Part shown: in pieces, positions 9,293 to 19,666 of the stretch
Position numbering within the stretch: the stretch's first letter is position 1
Layout of the letters: each line of letters opens with the position of its first letter
Origin: Stygiobacter sp.
GTDB lineage: Bacteria; Pseudomonadota; Alphaproteobacteria; Rhodospirillales; Magnetospirillaceae
Direction of reading: 5' to 3'
NCBI GenBank assembly: GCA_006218045.1
Contig: VBWB01000006.1
Span: forward strand, 1-64,000
DNA: 64,000 nt
The notes under the pieces: generated by a model
Seen by the model: only the letters and a program-made list of their open reading frames with translations
The model's database searches: none
Told to the model about the DNA's origin: nothing
Made by a program: the position numbers and the translations under genes

Positions 9293-10156
9293 TCAAAGCC
9301 GGCGGGTGGGCCAGGAATACAGGCACAGCCCGACCCAGATGGCGGCGAAGGCGACGATGTGCGCCTGGGTGAAGGCTTCGCCAAACAAAAATACCGCCAC
9401 CAGCATCTGCACCGTCGGATTGATGTACATCATCAGCCCCAAGGTGGACAGCCGCAACCGCCGCGCCCCATAGGCGAACAGGGCCAAGGGAATGGCGGTC
9501 AAGGGGCCGGCCACGGCGATCAGGGCGATTGCCTGTGGACCGGCATCGCCGCGTACCACCGCGCCGCCGCCGGTCCACAGCAGATAGGCCAGGGCCAGCG
9601 GCACCAGCACCAGGGCTTCCACGAACAATCCGGCCATGGCGCCGACGACGATGGTTTTGCGCAGCAACCCATAGGCGCCGAAGCTGAAGGCCAAGACCAG
9701 GGCCACCCACGGCAAACCCGTCCCCGCCACCATCAGCCAGACGACGCCCAAGGCGGCCAAAGCCACCGCGACGCCCTGCCGCCCACTCAGGCGCTCGCCC
9801 AGCACGACACGGGCCAGCACCACCGAAATCAGCGGAAAGATGAAATAGCCCAAACTGGCTTCCAGCGCCCGGCCATGGGCGGTGGCCCAGATGAACAATC
9901 CCCAATTGACGGCGATGGCCACCGACGATGCCAACAACCCGCGCAGCACTTTGGCATCGGTCAGGGCAACGCGGATTTCCCCCAGACGCCCCCAGGCCAG
10001 TTGGAACAACAGGGCGAACAGCGCGCCGCCAAGGATGCGATGGGCCAGCACCTCGGCGGCCGGAACAGCGCCCAAAGCATGGAAATAGATGCCGAACACC
10101 CCCCAGCACAAGAAGGCGGCAAGGGCAGCGAAGGCACCGGAACGGGCGGGTTCCAT
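9293..10156 (-). CDS. rarD: RarD/EamA-family permease
   Basis: This roughly 287-residue inner-membrane protein has ten predicted helices in two EamA halves, beginning AALAAFLCWGVFGIYFHALG as in RarD (drug/metabolite transporter superfamily). The longer frame opening at 10255 would overlap the purL stop and cross the purL terminator hairpin. ATG 10156, with GAGG a few bases upstream, is the better start. RarD substrates are poorly defined (chloramphenicol sensitivity in some species). It is separated from bolA by 66 bp. Confidence 0.85.
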   Translation of the reverse strand: MEPARSGAFAALAAFLCWGVFGIYFHALGAVPAAEVLAHRILGGALFALLFQLAWGRLGEIRVALTDAKVLRGLLASSVAIAVNWGLFIWATAHGRALEASLGYFIFPLISVVLARVVLGERLSGRQGVAVALAALGVVWLMVAGTGLPWVALVLAFSFGAYGLLRKTIVVGAMAGLFVEALVLVPLALAYLLWTGGGAVVRGDAGPQAIALIAVAGPLTAIPLALFAYGARRLRLSTLGLMMYINPTVQMLVAVFLFGEAFTQAHIVAFAAIWVGLCLYSWPTRRL

Positions 10157-10177
10157 CACGACCTCGTGAAAAGCGAA

Positions 10178-10205
10178 GGGCGCCGACCCTGACGGATCGG
10201 CGCCC
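10178..10205 (-). terminator. Hairpin after purL
   Basis: GGGCGCCGA (10178-10186) pairs with TCGGCGCCC (10197-10205), 9 bp with a 10-nt loop. It is followed on the minus strand by TTCGCTTTTC. It sits between the purL stop and the rarD start, fitting an intrinsic terminator with a weak U-run. Confidence 0.5.
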
Positions 10206-10232
10206 CCCGACGCGGAATTAAGCGCAGTATAA

Positions 10233-12402
<2,170 letters not shown>

Positions 12403-12406
<4 letters not shown>

Positions 12407-13092
12407 GACAACGCCTCCACCAGCGAATCGAACATCAGCTTGCCGTCGGACCCGCCCAGCAGGTCCTCGGCCAGGCGTTCCGGGTGCGGCATCAGGCCCA
12501 GCACGTTCTTCTTGGCGTTATAGACGCCGGCGACGTTGCCCAAGCTGCCATTGGGATTGAACTCGGGCGCGACATTGCCGTCGGCGCCGCAATAGCGGAA
12601 GGCCACCTGACCATTGTCTTCCATTTCCCGATAGGTCTTGGCATCGACGAAGTAATTGCCCTCGGCATGGGCGATGGGGAAGCGCACCACGTCGCCGCTG
12701 CGGTAGTAGCGGCAAAAATCGGTGCGGTCGTTTTCCACCCGCAAATGCACGTCGCGACAGATGAACTTGAGCCCAGAATTGCGCATCAGCACGCCGGGCA
12801 ACAGACCCGCTTCGGTGATGATCTGAAAGCCGTTGCAGATGCCCAAGACCCGGGCGCCCTGATCGGCGCGGGCCTTGACCTCGCGCATGATCGGCGAATG
12901 GGCGGCCATGGCGCCGCAGCGCAGATAATCGCCATAGGAGAAACCGCCGGGAACGACGATCAGATCGACGTCGGGCAGGTGGGTGTCGCGGTGCCAAACC
13001 ATGTCGGGCTTGGCGCCCATGCTTGCTTGCAGCGCCACGGCGACGTCACGGTCGCAGTTGGAGCCGGGAAATACGATGACGGCGGCTTTCAC
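12403..13092 (-). CDS. purQ: Phosphoribosylformylglycinamidine synthase, glutaminase subunit
   Basis: This 229-residue class I glutamine amidotransferase supplies ammonia to PurL. It starts [21 protein letters not shown] from GTG 13092 (AGGGA upstream); the longer frame to 13161 adds an atypical leader. The nucleophile Cys is in [22 protein letters not shown] at about residue 88, and the His/Glu pair is in LMPHPERL near the end. Its stop overlaps the purL GTG by 2 bp, implying translational coupling. purS, often just upstream in alphaproteobacteria, is not here. Confidence 0.95.
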
Positions 13093-13193
13093 GGGCAATC
13101 CCTGGTCGGTTGGGATGGGGAACGTCTTCTTAATACGGAACCGTGACGGTTTCCAGTTCAAAGCGGGAAATCGTGCAGGAAGATGGATTGCCG

Positions 13194-13210
13194 TTGCTAA
13201 TCACTTGCAA
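13194..13210. promoter_or_regulatory. Candidate iron-regulator operator upstream of the Fe(III) permease gene
   Basis: TTGCTAATCACTTGCAA at 13194-13210 is an imperfect 17-bp palindrome (outer TTGC/GCAA), 40 bp before the permease start. A near copy, ATGCAAATCACTCGCAT, lies at 16006-16022 before the binding-protein gene of the same system. The shared core TGC-N-AATCACT-N-GCA resembles TGCAA-type Fur/Mur boxes of alphaproteobacteria. Confidence 0.5.
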
Positions 13211-13250
13211 TATCCTATCGCCCTTTTCCTGCCCCCTTGGGGATTTTCGC

Positions 13251-14924
13251 GTGCCCACATACCCACATAAAACGAATGGCTTTAAGGCGCCGCTGCCCTG
13301 GCTGGCGGCGGTCGTGGTGCTGGCGGCGTTGGTGGCGCTGCCGGTTCTGGTGGTGGCCGGCAATCTGCTGGTGCCGTCAGGCGGAATCTGGGGCCATTTG
13401 GCCGCAACCGTGCTGGGGTCCTATATCGGCAATTCCATCATCCTGATGGTCTGTGTCGGCGCTGGCGTCGCCTTGGGCGGTGTCGGTACCGCCTGGCTGG
13501 TGACCATGTGCCGGTTTCCGTTCAGCCGCTGGCTGGAATGGGCATTGCTGTTGCCCATGGCCATGCCGGCTTATGTGGTCGCCTATACCTATACCGGCCT
13601 GCTGGATTATGCCGGCCCGGTGCAAGGCGCGCTTCGCGCCGTGATGGGCTGGACCAGCGCCCGCGATTACTGGTTCCCGGAAATCCGCTCGTTGGGGGGC
13701 GCGGTGACGGTGATGGTGATGGTGCTCTACCCCTATGTCTACATCCTGGCCCGCGCTGCCTTTTTGGAGCAATCGGTCTGCGTGCTGGAAGCCAGCCGCA
13801 CCCTGGGCCGCGGCCCGTGGCGGGCGTTTTCCCAGGTCGCCCTGCCGTTGGCGCGGCCGGCGGTGATGGCCGGCATCGCCCTGGCGCTGATGGAAACCTT
13901 GAACGATTTCGGCACCGTGCATTATTTCGCCGTCGATACCTTCACCACCGGCATCTACCGCACCTGGCTGGGCATGGGCCAGCCGGCGGTGGCGGCGCAA
14001 TTGGGCGCGGTACTGATGATTTTCGTCGCGGCCCTGATCGCCTTGGAACGCTGGTCACGCGGCGGCGCCAAAAGCCACCACACCACCAGCCGCTATCGCC
14101 GCCTGCCGCGCATCCCCCTGCCCGGCTGGCGCGGTGGGCTGGCCCTGGCGTTCTCGTTGTTGCCGGTGCTGTTGGGTTTCGTCATCCCCGCCGGCATGCT
14201 GACGTGGTGGACGTTTCAGGTCGGGCTGTCAGCGTCGTTCGGCGGCGACTTCACCCGTCTGGCCGGCAATTCGCTGCTCCTCGCCCTGGTCGCCGGGTTG
14301 GCGGCGGTGGCGGTGGCGGTGGTGCTGGCCTATGCCCAGCGCCTGCATCCGCGCCCATTGATCCGTCTGGCCGTGCGGGTGGCGTCCTTGGGCTATGCCG
14401 TACCCGGCTCGGTCATCGCGGTGGGCATCATGGTGCCGCTGGTCGCGCTCGACCGCTCCATCGCCCGCACCGTCGAGGGCTGGACCGGCGCCTCGCCCGG
14501 CCTGCTGCTGACCGGCACCATCTTCGCCCTGGTCTATGCCTATCTGGTGCGCTTCCTGGCGGTGTCCGCCAACACGGTGGAAGCCAGCCTGGGCAAGGTG
14601 ACGCCGTCCCTGGAGGCCGCCGCCCGCACCCTGGGCTGCGGCACGGTATCAGCCTTGCGCCGGGTGCATCTGCCGATCATCAAGGGCAGCCTGCTGTCGG
14701 CGGTACTGCTGGTCTTCGTCGACGTGATGAAGGAATTGCCGGCGACCTTGATCATGCGTCCTTTCAATTTCGACACCCTGGCGACCCGCACCTTCACCCT
14801 GGCCTCGGACGAACGTCTGGCCGATGCCGGCGCCCCGGCCCTGGCCATCGTCCTGGTCGGGCTGGTGCCGGTGCTGTTGTTGAGCCGCGCCATCGCCAAA
14901 TCCCGCCCCGGAGAACCATCATGA
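13251..14924 (+). CDS. fbpB: Ferric iron ABC transporter, fused double permease
   Basis: This roughly 557-residue inner-membrane protein joins two BPD_transp_1 permease domains of about six helices each, as in FbpB/SfuB/HitB. The two EAA loops are seen at ...LEASRTLGRGPWRAFSQVALPL (first half) and LEAAARTLGCGTVSALRRVH (second half). The start is set at GTG 13251, leading directly into TYPHKTNGFKAPLPWLAAV; an upstream in-frame opening at 13143 would place the operator inside the gene. It imports Fe3+ from the periplasmic binding protein, powered by the ATPase whose ATG overlaps its stop. Confidence 0.9.
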   Translation: MPTYPHKTNGFKAPLPWLAAVVVLAALVALPVLVVAGNLLVPSGGIWGHLAATVLGSYIGNSIILMVCVGAGVALGGVGTAWLVTMCRFPFSRWLEWALLLPMAMPAYVVAYTYTGLLDYAGPVQGALRAVMGWTSARDYWFPEIRSLGGAVTVMVMVLYPYVYILARAAFLEQSVCVLEASRTLGRGPWRAFSQVALPLARPAVMAGIALALMETLNDFGTVHYFAVDTFTTGIYRTWLGMGQPAVAAQLGAVLMIFVAALIALERWSRGGAKSHHTTSRYRRLPRIPLPGWRGGLALAFSLLPVLLGFVIPAGMLTWWTFQVGLSASFGGDFTRLAGNSLLLALVAGLAAVAVAVVLAYAQRLHPRPLIRLAVRVASLGYAVPGSVIAVGIMVPLVALDRSIARTVEGWTGASPGLLLTGTIFALVYAYLVRFLAVSANTVEASLGKVTPSLEAAARTLGCGTVSALRRVHLPIIKGSLLSAVLLVFVDVMKELPATLIMRPFNFDTLATRTFTLASDERLADAGAPALAIVLVGLVPVLLLSRAIAKSRPGEPS

Positions 14925-15967
14925 TTTCCACCACCGGATTGGTGATGAGCAACATCACCCACCATTTCGGCCGGACCCGGGTGGTGGACGACGTCAGCCT
15001 GTCCATCGGACCGGGCGAGCTTCTATGCCTGCTGGGGCCGTCGGGCTGCGGCAAGACCACCACTTTGCGCATCGCCGCCGGGCTGGAATCGCCCAGCGCC
15101 GGCACCGTGGTGCTGAACAGCCAACTGGTGTCGGGCGACGGCGTGCATCTGCCGCCGGAACGCCGCCATGTGGGCTTTCTGTTCCAGGATTACGCCCTGT
15201 TCCCCCATCTCGACGTGTTGGGCAACGTGGAATTCGGCATCCATACCCTGAGCGGGGCCGAACGCAAGACCCGCGCCCTGGAAATGCTGGATCAGGTGGG
15301 GATGAAGGATTACGCCCAGGCTTGGCCGCATCAATTGTCGGGCGGCCAGCAACAGCGCGTCGCCCTGGCCCGCGCGCTTGCCCCCAACCCCGGCCTGATG
15401 CTGCTGGACGAGCCGTTTTCCGGCCTCGACAAGCGCCTGCGCGATCAGGTCCGCGACGAAACCCTGCACGTCTTGAAACGCAATCGGGTGTCCACCTTGA
15501 TGGTCACCCACGACCCGGAGGAAGCCATGTTCATGGCCGACCGTGTCGCCGTCATGCGCCAGGGCCGCATCGTCCAGATGGACCAGCCGGAGGCGCTGTA
15601 CAACCGCCCCGCCGATCCGTTCGTCGCCTCGTTCTTCGGCGAGGTCAACGTCTTCGACGCCCCGGTGACCAACGGCATGGCGAATACGCCGCTGGGCCGC
15701 TTTGCGGTGGGCGTCGGCGCCGCCAAGGCCCAGGTGCTGATCCGCCCCGAGGGCATCGGCATCGCCGACGCCGACGGCCCCGAGGCGGTGGTGCTGGCCG
15801 CGCGCCTGCTGGGCCGGGTCAGCCTGATCCATCTACGGGTGGAACACCCATCCCTGCCCCCCGCCCATCTGCATGCCCGATTGTCCAGCCGCGCCCTGCC
15901 GGCGGAAGGCGAGCGACTGCGCCTGAGCATCGACCACAGCCAGGTTTTCATCTTCCCGGCGACATAG
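14921..15967 (+). CDS. fbpC: Ferric iron ABC transporter, ATP-binding protein
   Basis: This 348-residue CUT1/FbpC-type ATPase starts at ATG 14921, overlapping the permease stop (ATGA). It has Walker A GPSGCGKTTT at about 38-47, the Q-loop FLFQDYALFPHLDV at about 86-99, signature LSGGQQQRVALARAL at about 138-152, Walker B LMLLDEPFSGLD at about 158-169, and the H-loop VTHDPEEA. The C-terminal 100 residues form a TOBE-like regulatory domain. It energises the FbpB permease on the cytoplasmic face. Confidence 0.93.
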   Translation: MISTTGLVMSNITHHFGRTRVVDDVSLSIGPGELLCLLGPSGCGKTTTLRIAAGLESPSAGTVVLNSQLVSGDGVHLPPERRHVGFLFQDYALFPHLDVLGNVEFGIHTLSGAERKTRALEMLDQVGMKDYAQAWPHQLSGGQQQRVALARALAPNPGLMLLDEPFSGLDKRLRDQVRDETLHVLKRNRVSTLMVTHDPEEAMFMADRVAVMRQGRIVQMDQPEALYNRPADPFVASFFGEVNVFDAPVTNGMANTPLGRFAVGVGAAKAQVLIRPEGIGIADADGPEAVVLAARLLGRVSLIHLRVEHPSLPPAHLHARLSSRALPAEGERLRLSIDHSQVFIFPAT

Positions 15968-16005
15968 ACCTTTCGCCCGAACCATCCCCGTGCTAGTTTC
16001 CGCAC

Positions 16006-16022
16006 ATGCAAATCACTCGCAT
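16006..16022. promoter_or_regulatory. Second copy of the candidate iron-regulator operator
   Basis: ATGCAAATCACTCGCAT at 16006-16022 lies 18 bp before the binding-protein ATG and matches the operator candidate at 13194-13210 in 13 of 17 positions, with the central AATCACT identical. Its presence between fbpC and fbpA suggests that the binding-protein gene has its own iron-controlled promoter. Confidence 0.5.
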
Positions 16023-16040
16023 AATCACGGAGTTTCCCCC

Positions 16041-17057
16041 ATGCGTCTGTTCAGCCGTCTCGCCCTGACCGTCGCCGCCTGCATGGCCGCCGGTACGGTG
16101 TCCGCCGCCGAGGTCAACGTCTATTCCGCCCGCAAGGACCACCTGATCAAGCCGGTGCTGGACGCCTTCACCCAGGCCAGCGGCATCACGGTCAACCTGC
16201 TGTCGGCCAACGAGACCCAGTTGCTGGAACGCCTGAAGAGCGAGGGCAAGGACAGCCCCGCCGATTTGTTCATCACCACCGACGTCGCCCATCTGCACGC
16301 CGCCCGTGTCGCCGGCATCCTGGCTCCGGTGCAAAGCGCGGTGCTCGCCAAGAACATCCCGGCCCAGTATCACGACCCCCAGGGCTATTGGTACGGCCTG
16401 TCGGCCCGCGCCCGGGTGATCTTCTATGCCATGGACCGGGTCAAGCCCACCGATCTGTCCACCTACGAGGATCTGGCCACGGCCAAATGGAAGGGCCGCA
16501 TCTGCGTGCGCTCGTCGTCGTCGACCTACAACCAGTCGCTGCTGGGCGGCCTGATCGCCGTCATGGGACCGGAAAAGGCCGAGGCCTGGGCCAAGGGCAT
16601 CACCGACAACATGGCGCGCAAGCCCCAGGGTGGCGACCGCGACCAGATCGCCGCCGTCGCCGCCGGTCAATGCGACGTGGCCATCGCCAATACCTATTAT
16701 TTCGGCGGCATGCAGACCTCGGACAAGGCTGATGAAAAGGCCGCCGCCGCCAAGGTCGGCCTGTTCTTTCCCAATCAGGCCGATCGCGGTGCCCACATGA
16801 ACGTGGCCGGCGCCGGCCTGACCATCTCGGCCAAGAACAAGGCCGAAGCGGTGAAGCTGCTGGAATTCATGTCGGGCGAGGTGGCACAGAAGCTGTTCGC
16901 CGAGGCCAACAACGAATTCCCCGTGCTGCCCAGCGCCAAGATGTCGCCCACCGTCGCCGCCTGGGGGCCGTTCAAGGGTGAAAAGATCAATGTCGCCATG
17001 CTGGGCGAGAACGCGTCGCAGGCGGTGCGTATTTTCGACCGCGTCGGCTGGCGCTGA
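16041..17057 (+). CDS. fbpA: Periplasmic Fe(III)-binding protein
   Basis: This 338-residue solute-binding protein has a signal peptide (residues 1-23, cut near VSAAEVNVYSARKDHLI). The opening EVNVYSARKDH, and SSSSTYNQSLLGG and NTYYFGGMQ further in, match FbpA/AfuA/FutA ferric-binding proteins, with paired Tyr iron ligands in NTYYF. ATG 16041 with CACGGAG upstream is chosen over an in-frame TTG-side extension at 15990. It delivers Fe3+ to the FbpB/FbpC transporter encoded immediately before it. Gene order permease-ATPase-binding protein is unusual. Confidence 0.93.
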   Translation: MRLFSRLALTVAACMAAGTVSAAEVNVYSARKDHLIKPVLDAFTQASGITVNLLSANETQLLERLKSEGKDSPADLFITTDVAHLHAARVAGILAPVQSAVLAKNIPAQYHDPQGYWYGLSARARVIFYAMDRVKPTDLSTYEDLATAKWKGRICVRSSSSTYNQSLLGGLIAVMGPEKAEAWAKGITDNMARKPQGGDRDQIAAVAAGQCDVAIANTYYFGGMQTSDKADEKAAAAKVGLFFPNQADRGAHMNVAGAGLTISAKNKAEAVKLLEFMSGEVAQKLFAEANNEFPVLPSAKMSPTVAAWGPFKGEKINVAMLGENASQAVRIFDRVGWR

Positions 17058-17085
17058 AATCCTTTTGCCCCTCTATCCTTTAGGT

Positions 17086-17115
17086 CAGGGGGGAGGGCCG
17101 CCGCTTGCCCCCCTG
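17086..17115 (+). terminator. GC-rich hairpin after fbpA
   Basis: CAGGGGGG (17086-17093) pairs with CCCCCCTG (17108-17115), about 30 bp after the fbpA stop. There is no U-run, so termination is only a guess. Confidence 0.3.
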
Positions 17116-17244
17116 CCACACCCCAGCTATGCTTTCGGACGAGCAAACTGCGCCTTGCCAACGTGCCCATAATAATGGCACAGATGTGTACGCACAGAAA
17201 TTGTGCATGAGCGTAGGGGTAAGCGTTTGGACGGCGGCGACACC

Positions 17245-19317
17245 ATGAATGAAGGGAATGTGCGGAAGGAAAAGGCGAAAGCCATTTCCAACCAATACCG
17301 TTCCCTGTTCGAGAACGCGGTCGAGGGCATCTACCGCACCACGCCGTCGGGCCGCTATCTCAACGCCAATCAAGCCTTGGCCCGCATTTACGGTTATGAC
17401 AGCCCCAGGGCCTTGATCGCCGGGCTGACCGACATCGCCCACGGGCTCTATGTCAATCCCGAGGACCGCAACCGCTTCAAGCGCCTGCTGGACCATGAAT
17501 CGGTGGTGCGCAACTTCGAGGCCCAGGTCTATCGCAAGACCGGCGAGATCATCTGGATCGCCGAAAACGCCCGCTTGGTGCGCGACGACGACGGCAATGT
17601 CGTCTGTTATGAAGGCACGGTCCAGGACATCACCGACCGCAAGCTGGCGGAAGAGCGTCTGCGTCTGGCCGCCACCGTCTATGAAAATGTCGGCGAGGCG
17701 ATCATCGTCACCGACACCGACGATGTCGTCCACGCCATCAACCCGGCCTTTTCGCGCATGACCGGCTTTGCCATCGATCAGGTGGTCGGGCTGAAATCCA
17801 AATTCATCGCCGACGAGATCAACGACCCCAAGAACGTGGACGAGGCCTGGGACTTCGCCCGCAGGGGCGAGACTTGGCACGGCGAATTGTGGGGCCGGCG
17901 CTCCAATGGCGACGTCTTCCCCGCTTCGGTGGCGCTGACCGGGGTGCAGGGCGAAAACGGCGAGGTCGGCAGCTTCGTCATGGTCGCCTCCGACGTCACC
18001 CGGCGCAAGATGGACGAGCAGCGCATCCGCTTCCACGCCCGCCACGACGCCCTGACCAAGCTGGCCAACCGCCACACGGTGATGGAAGCCCTGTCCGACG
18101 CCATCGTCCGGGCCGAGAACGAGGGCAACCGTCTGGCCCTGCTGTTCCTCGACGTCAACCACTTCAAGGACGTCAACGATTCCTTCGGCCATGCCGCCGG
18201 TGACGAATTGCTGAAGCAGGTGGCGCGGCGGCTGAAGGGCTGCGTGCGCGCCAGCGACATCATCGGACGCCTGGGCGGCGATGAATTCGTCGTCGCCCTG
18301 CCCTCCATCACCGATGCCCAAGGGGCGCTGGCCTGCGTTGAAAAGGTGCTCTACGCCTTCTCGGAACCGTTCAGCCTGCCGGAGCAGGAGCTTTACGCCT
18401 CGACCAGCATCGGCGTGGCGCTGTATCCCGACCATGCCGATTGCGCCGAAACCCTGCTGTCGCACGCCGACGCCGCCATGTACCACGCCAAGGCCGGCGG
18501 CAACCCCTATCGCTTCTACGACAGCGACATGGACCGTCAGGCGGCGGAACGGGTCAATCTGGAAAACGACCTGCGCCACGCCTTGGCCGAGGGCCAGTTC
18601 CGCCTGAACTACCAGCCCAAGATCGACGGCATCTCGCGCAAGGTGGTGGCGGCCGAGGCGCTGATCCGCTGGAAGCACCCGACGCGGGGCAATGTCAGCC
18701 CGGCCTTGTTCATCCCGGTGGCCGAACGCGCCGGCCTGATCGGGGCCATCGGCGATTGGGCTTTGCAAGAAGCCTGTCGGCAGATGCGGCTGTGGCTGGA
18801 TGACGGCGTCGCTTTCGGCTGTATCTCGGTCAATCTGAGCCCGGCCCAGTTCCACGACGCCAGCCTGAAACACAAGATCCAACGGTCGTTGTCGCAATGG
18901 GGCTTGAACCCCTCCCTGCTGGAACTGGAAATCACCGAAACCATGATGGCGACCGAGGTCGACCGCGCCATCGCCATCGTCGGCGAGTTGGGACAGATGG
19001 GTGTGCGCATGTCCATCGACGATTTCGGCACCGGCTATTCCAGCCTGGCTTACCTGAAATTGTTCCCGGTCAACGTCCTCAAGATCGACCGCGCCTTCAT
19101 CAAGGAATTGCCGGGCAACCGCAAGGACGGCGCCATCGTGTCGTCCATCGCCACCCTGGCCGCCAACCTGGGCTTCGAGGTCATCGCCGAAGGGGTGGAA
19201 ACCCAGGCCCAGGCCGGTTTCCTGCTGACCAAGGGGGTGACGCTGATGCAGGGCTTTTTGTTCAGCCCGGCGGTGCCGCCGGACGAATTCGCCCAATTGG
19301 TCCGGAACGGGGTGTAG
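17245..19317 (+). CDS. PAS-PAS-GGDEF-EAL cyclic-di-GMP signalling protein
   Basis: This roughly 690-residue cytoplasmic protein has no clear membrane segment. Two PAS/PAC modules occupy about 10-135 and 140-255, the GGDEF domain about 265-425 with an intact RLGGDEFVV near 344, and the EAL domain about 440-685 with AAEALIRW near 470 and later DDFGTGYSSL and EGVET. Both catalytic motifs are intact, so it could make and degrade c-di-GMP. The start is uncertain: ATG 17245 is used, but TTG 17227 behind AGGGGTAAG and GTG 17203 are in frame. It stands alone between the iron transporter and a repeat-rich spacer. Confidence 0.92.
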   Translation: MNEGNVRKEKAKAISNQYRSLFENAVEGIYRTTPSGRYLNANQALARIYGYDSPRALIAGLTDIAHGLYVNPEDRNRFKRLLDHESVVRNFEAQVYRKTGEIIWIAENARLVRDDDGNVVCYEGTVQDITDRKLAEERLRLAATVYENVGEAIIVTDTDDVVHAINPAFSRMTGFAIDQVVGLKSKFIADEINDPKNVDEAWDFARRGETWHGELWGRRSNGDVFPASVALTGVQGENGEVGSFVMVASDVTRRKMDEQRIRFHARHDALTKLANRHTVMEALSDAIVRAENEGNRLALLFLDVNHFKDVNDSFGHAAGDELLKQVARRLKGCVRASDIIGRLGGDEFVVALPSITDAQGALACVEKVLYAFSEPFSLPEQELYASTSIGVALYPDHADCAETLLSHADAAMYHAKAGGNPYRFYDSDMDRQAAERVNLENDLRHALAEGQFRLNYQPKIDGISRKVVAAEALIRWKHPTRGNVSPALFIPVAERAGLIGAIGDWALQEACRQMRLWLDDGVAFGCISVNLSPAQFHDASLKHKIQRSLSQWGLNPSLLELEITETMMATEVDRAIAIVGELGQMGVRMSIDDFGTGYSSLAYLKLFPVNVLKIDRAFIKELPGNRKDGAIVSSIATLAANLGFEVIAEGVETQAQAGFLLTKGVTLMQGFLFSPAVPPDEFAQLVRNGV

Positions 19318-19333
19318 TTCCCGTCAGAGCCGT

Positions 19334-19424
19334 GCGTTAAATCGACATCACTCTCCTCCGTCATGCCCGGACAGCCGTGTGTCAAGCACGGCCATGACGT
19401 GAAAATATGGTTCTGATTTAACGC
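19334..19424. repeat. Small palindromic element bounded by GCGTTAAATC inverted repeats
   Basis: GCGTTAAATC at 19334-19343 and its exact complement GATTTAACGC at 19415-19424 enclose an inner hairpin (CGTCATG at 19359-19365 with CATGACG at 19393-19399, plus GCCGTG/CACGGC). The same end motif recurs in the element at 40160-40281, suggesting a dispersed MITE-like family. Confidence 0.55.
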
Positions 19425-19436
19425 GCGCCCACTGAT

Positions 19437-19523
19437 CCGTCACTCCCGCGCAGGCGGGAGTCCAGGGGGTGCACCACCACCTTTTCCGCGACTCCTGGAT
19501 ACCCGCCTGCGCGGGTATGACGG
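19437..19523. repeat. Dispersed paired-hairpin repeat, copy 1
   Basis: The left hairpin (19440-19462) is built on CTCCCGCGCAGGCGGGAG, and the right hairpin (about 19499-19521) on TACCCGCCTGCGCGGGTA. They are joined by a spacer containing GGTGCACCACC. The two hairpins are themselves inverted copies, each flanked by GTCA/TGAC. A second full copy lies at 58049-58136, and single hairpins at 31578-31605 and 63008-63031. Confidence 0.75.
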
Positions 19524-19572
19524 GATATTCATGGCGGAACCGACCCGGATTTCAGGCCCGCCGCTGCAATAA

Positions 19573-19666
19573 AACCACAGAGGCACAGAGGCACAGAGAG
19601 ATCGTGCCGGAAGGCGACGGCATCGCCTTATGAACACCCTCTCTGTGCCTCTGTGCCTCTGTGGTT
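19573..19666. repeat. Perfect 28-bp inverted repeat made of ACAGAGGC units
   Basis: The arm 19573-19600 (starting AACCACAGAGGCACAGAGGC) is perfectly complementary to 19639-19666. The 38-nt loop carries its own 7-bp stem (AAGGCGA 19611-19617 with TCGCCTT 19623-19629). The arms consist of tandem CAGAGGCA units. The right arm ends at the first base of the stop codon of the TPR protein gene. It could act as that gene's terminator or be an inserted element. Confidence 0.8.

Larger units (their letters stand above)
19318..19665. other. Repeat-rich intergenic region without a gene
   Basis: No credible gene is seen in these 348 bp. Three palindromic units follow one another: an element bounded by GCGTTAAATC/GATTTAACGC (19334-19424), a paired-hairpin element (19437-19523), and a long perfect inverted repeat (19573-19666) whose right arm touches the stop codon of the next gene. 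Short open frames here are composed of repeat sequence. Confidence 0.7.

Noticed and set aside
13093-13161. Extended N-terminus of purQ
   Set aside because: The extra 23 residues have no counterpart in PurQ, and GTG 13092 has a good ribosome-binding site and gives the canonical [13 protein letters not shown] start.
17080-19296. Minus-strand open frame of 738 codons opposite the GGDEF-EAL gene
   Set aside because: It is a complementary shadow of a well-supported gene, with no recognisable domain and biased composition.
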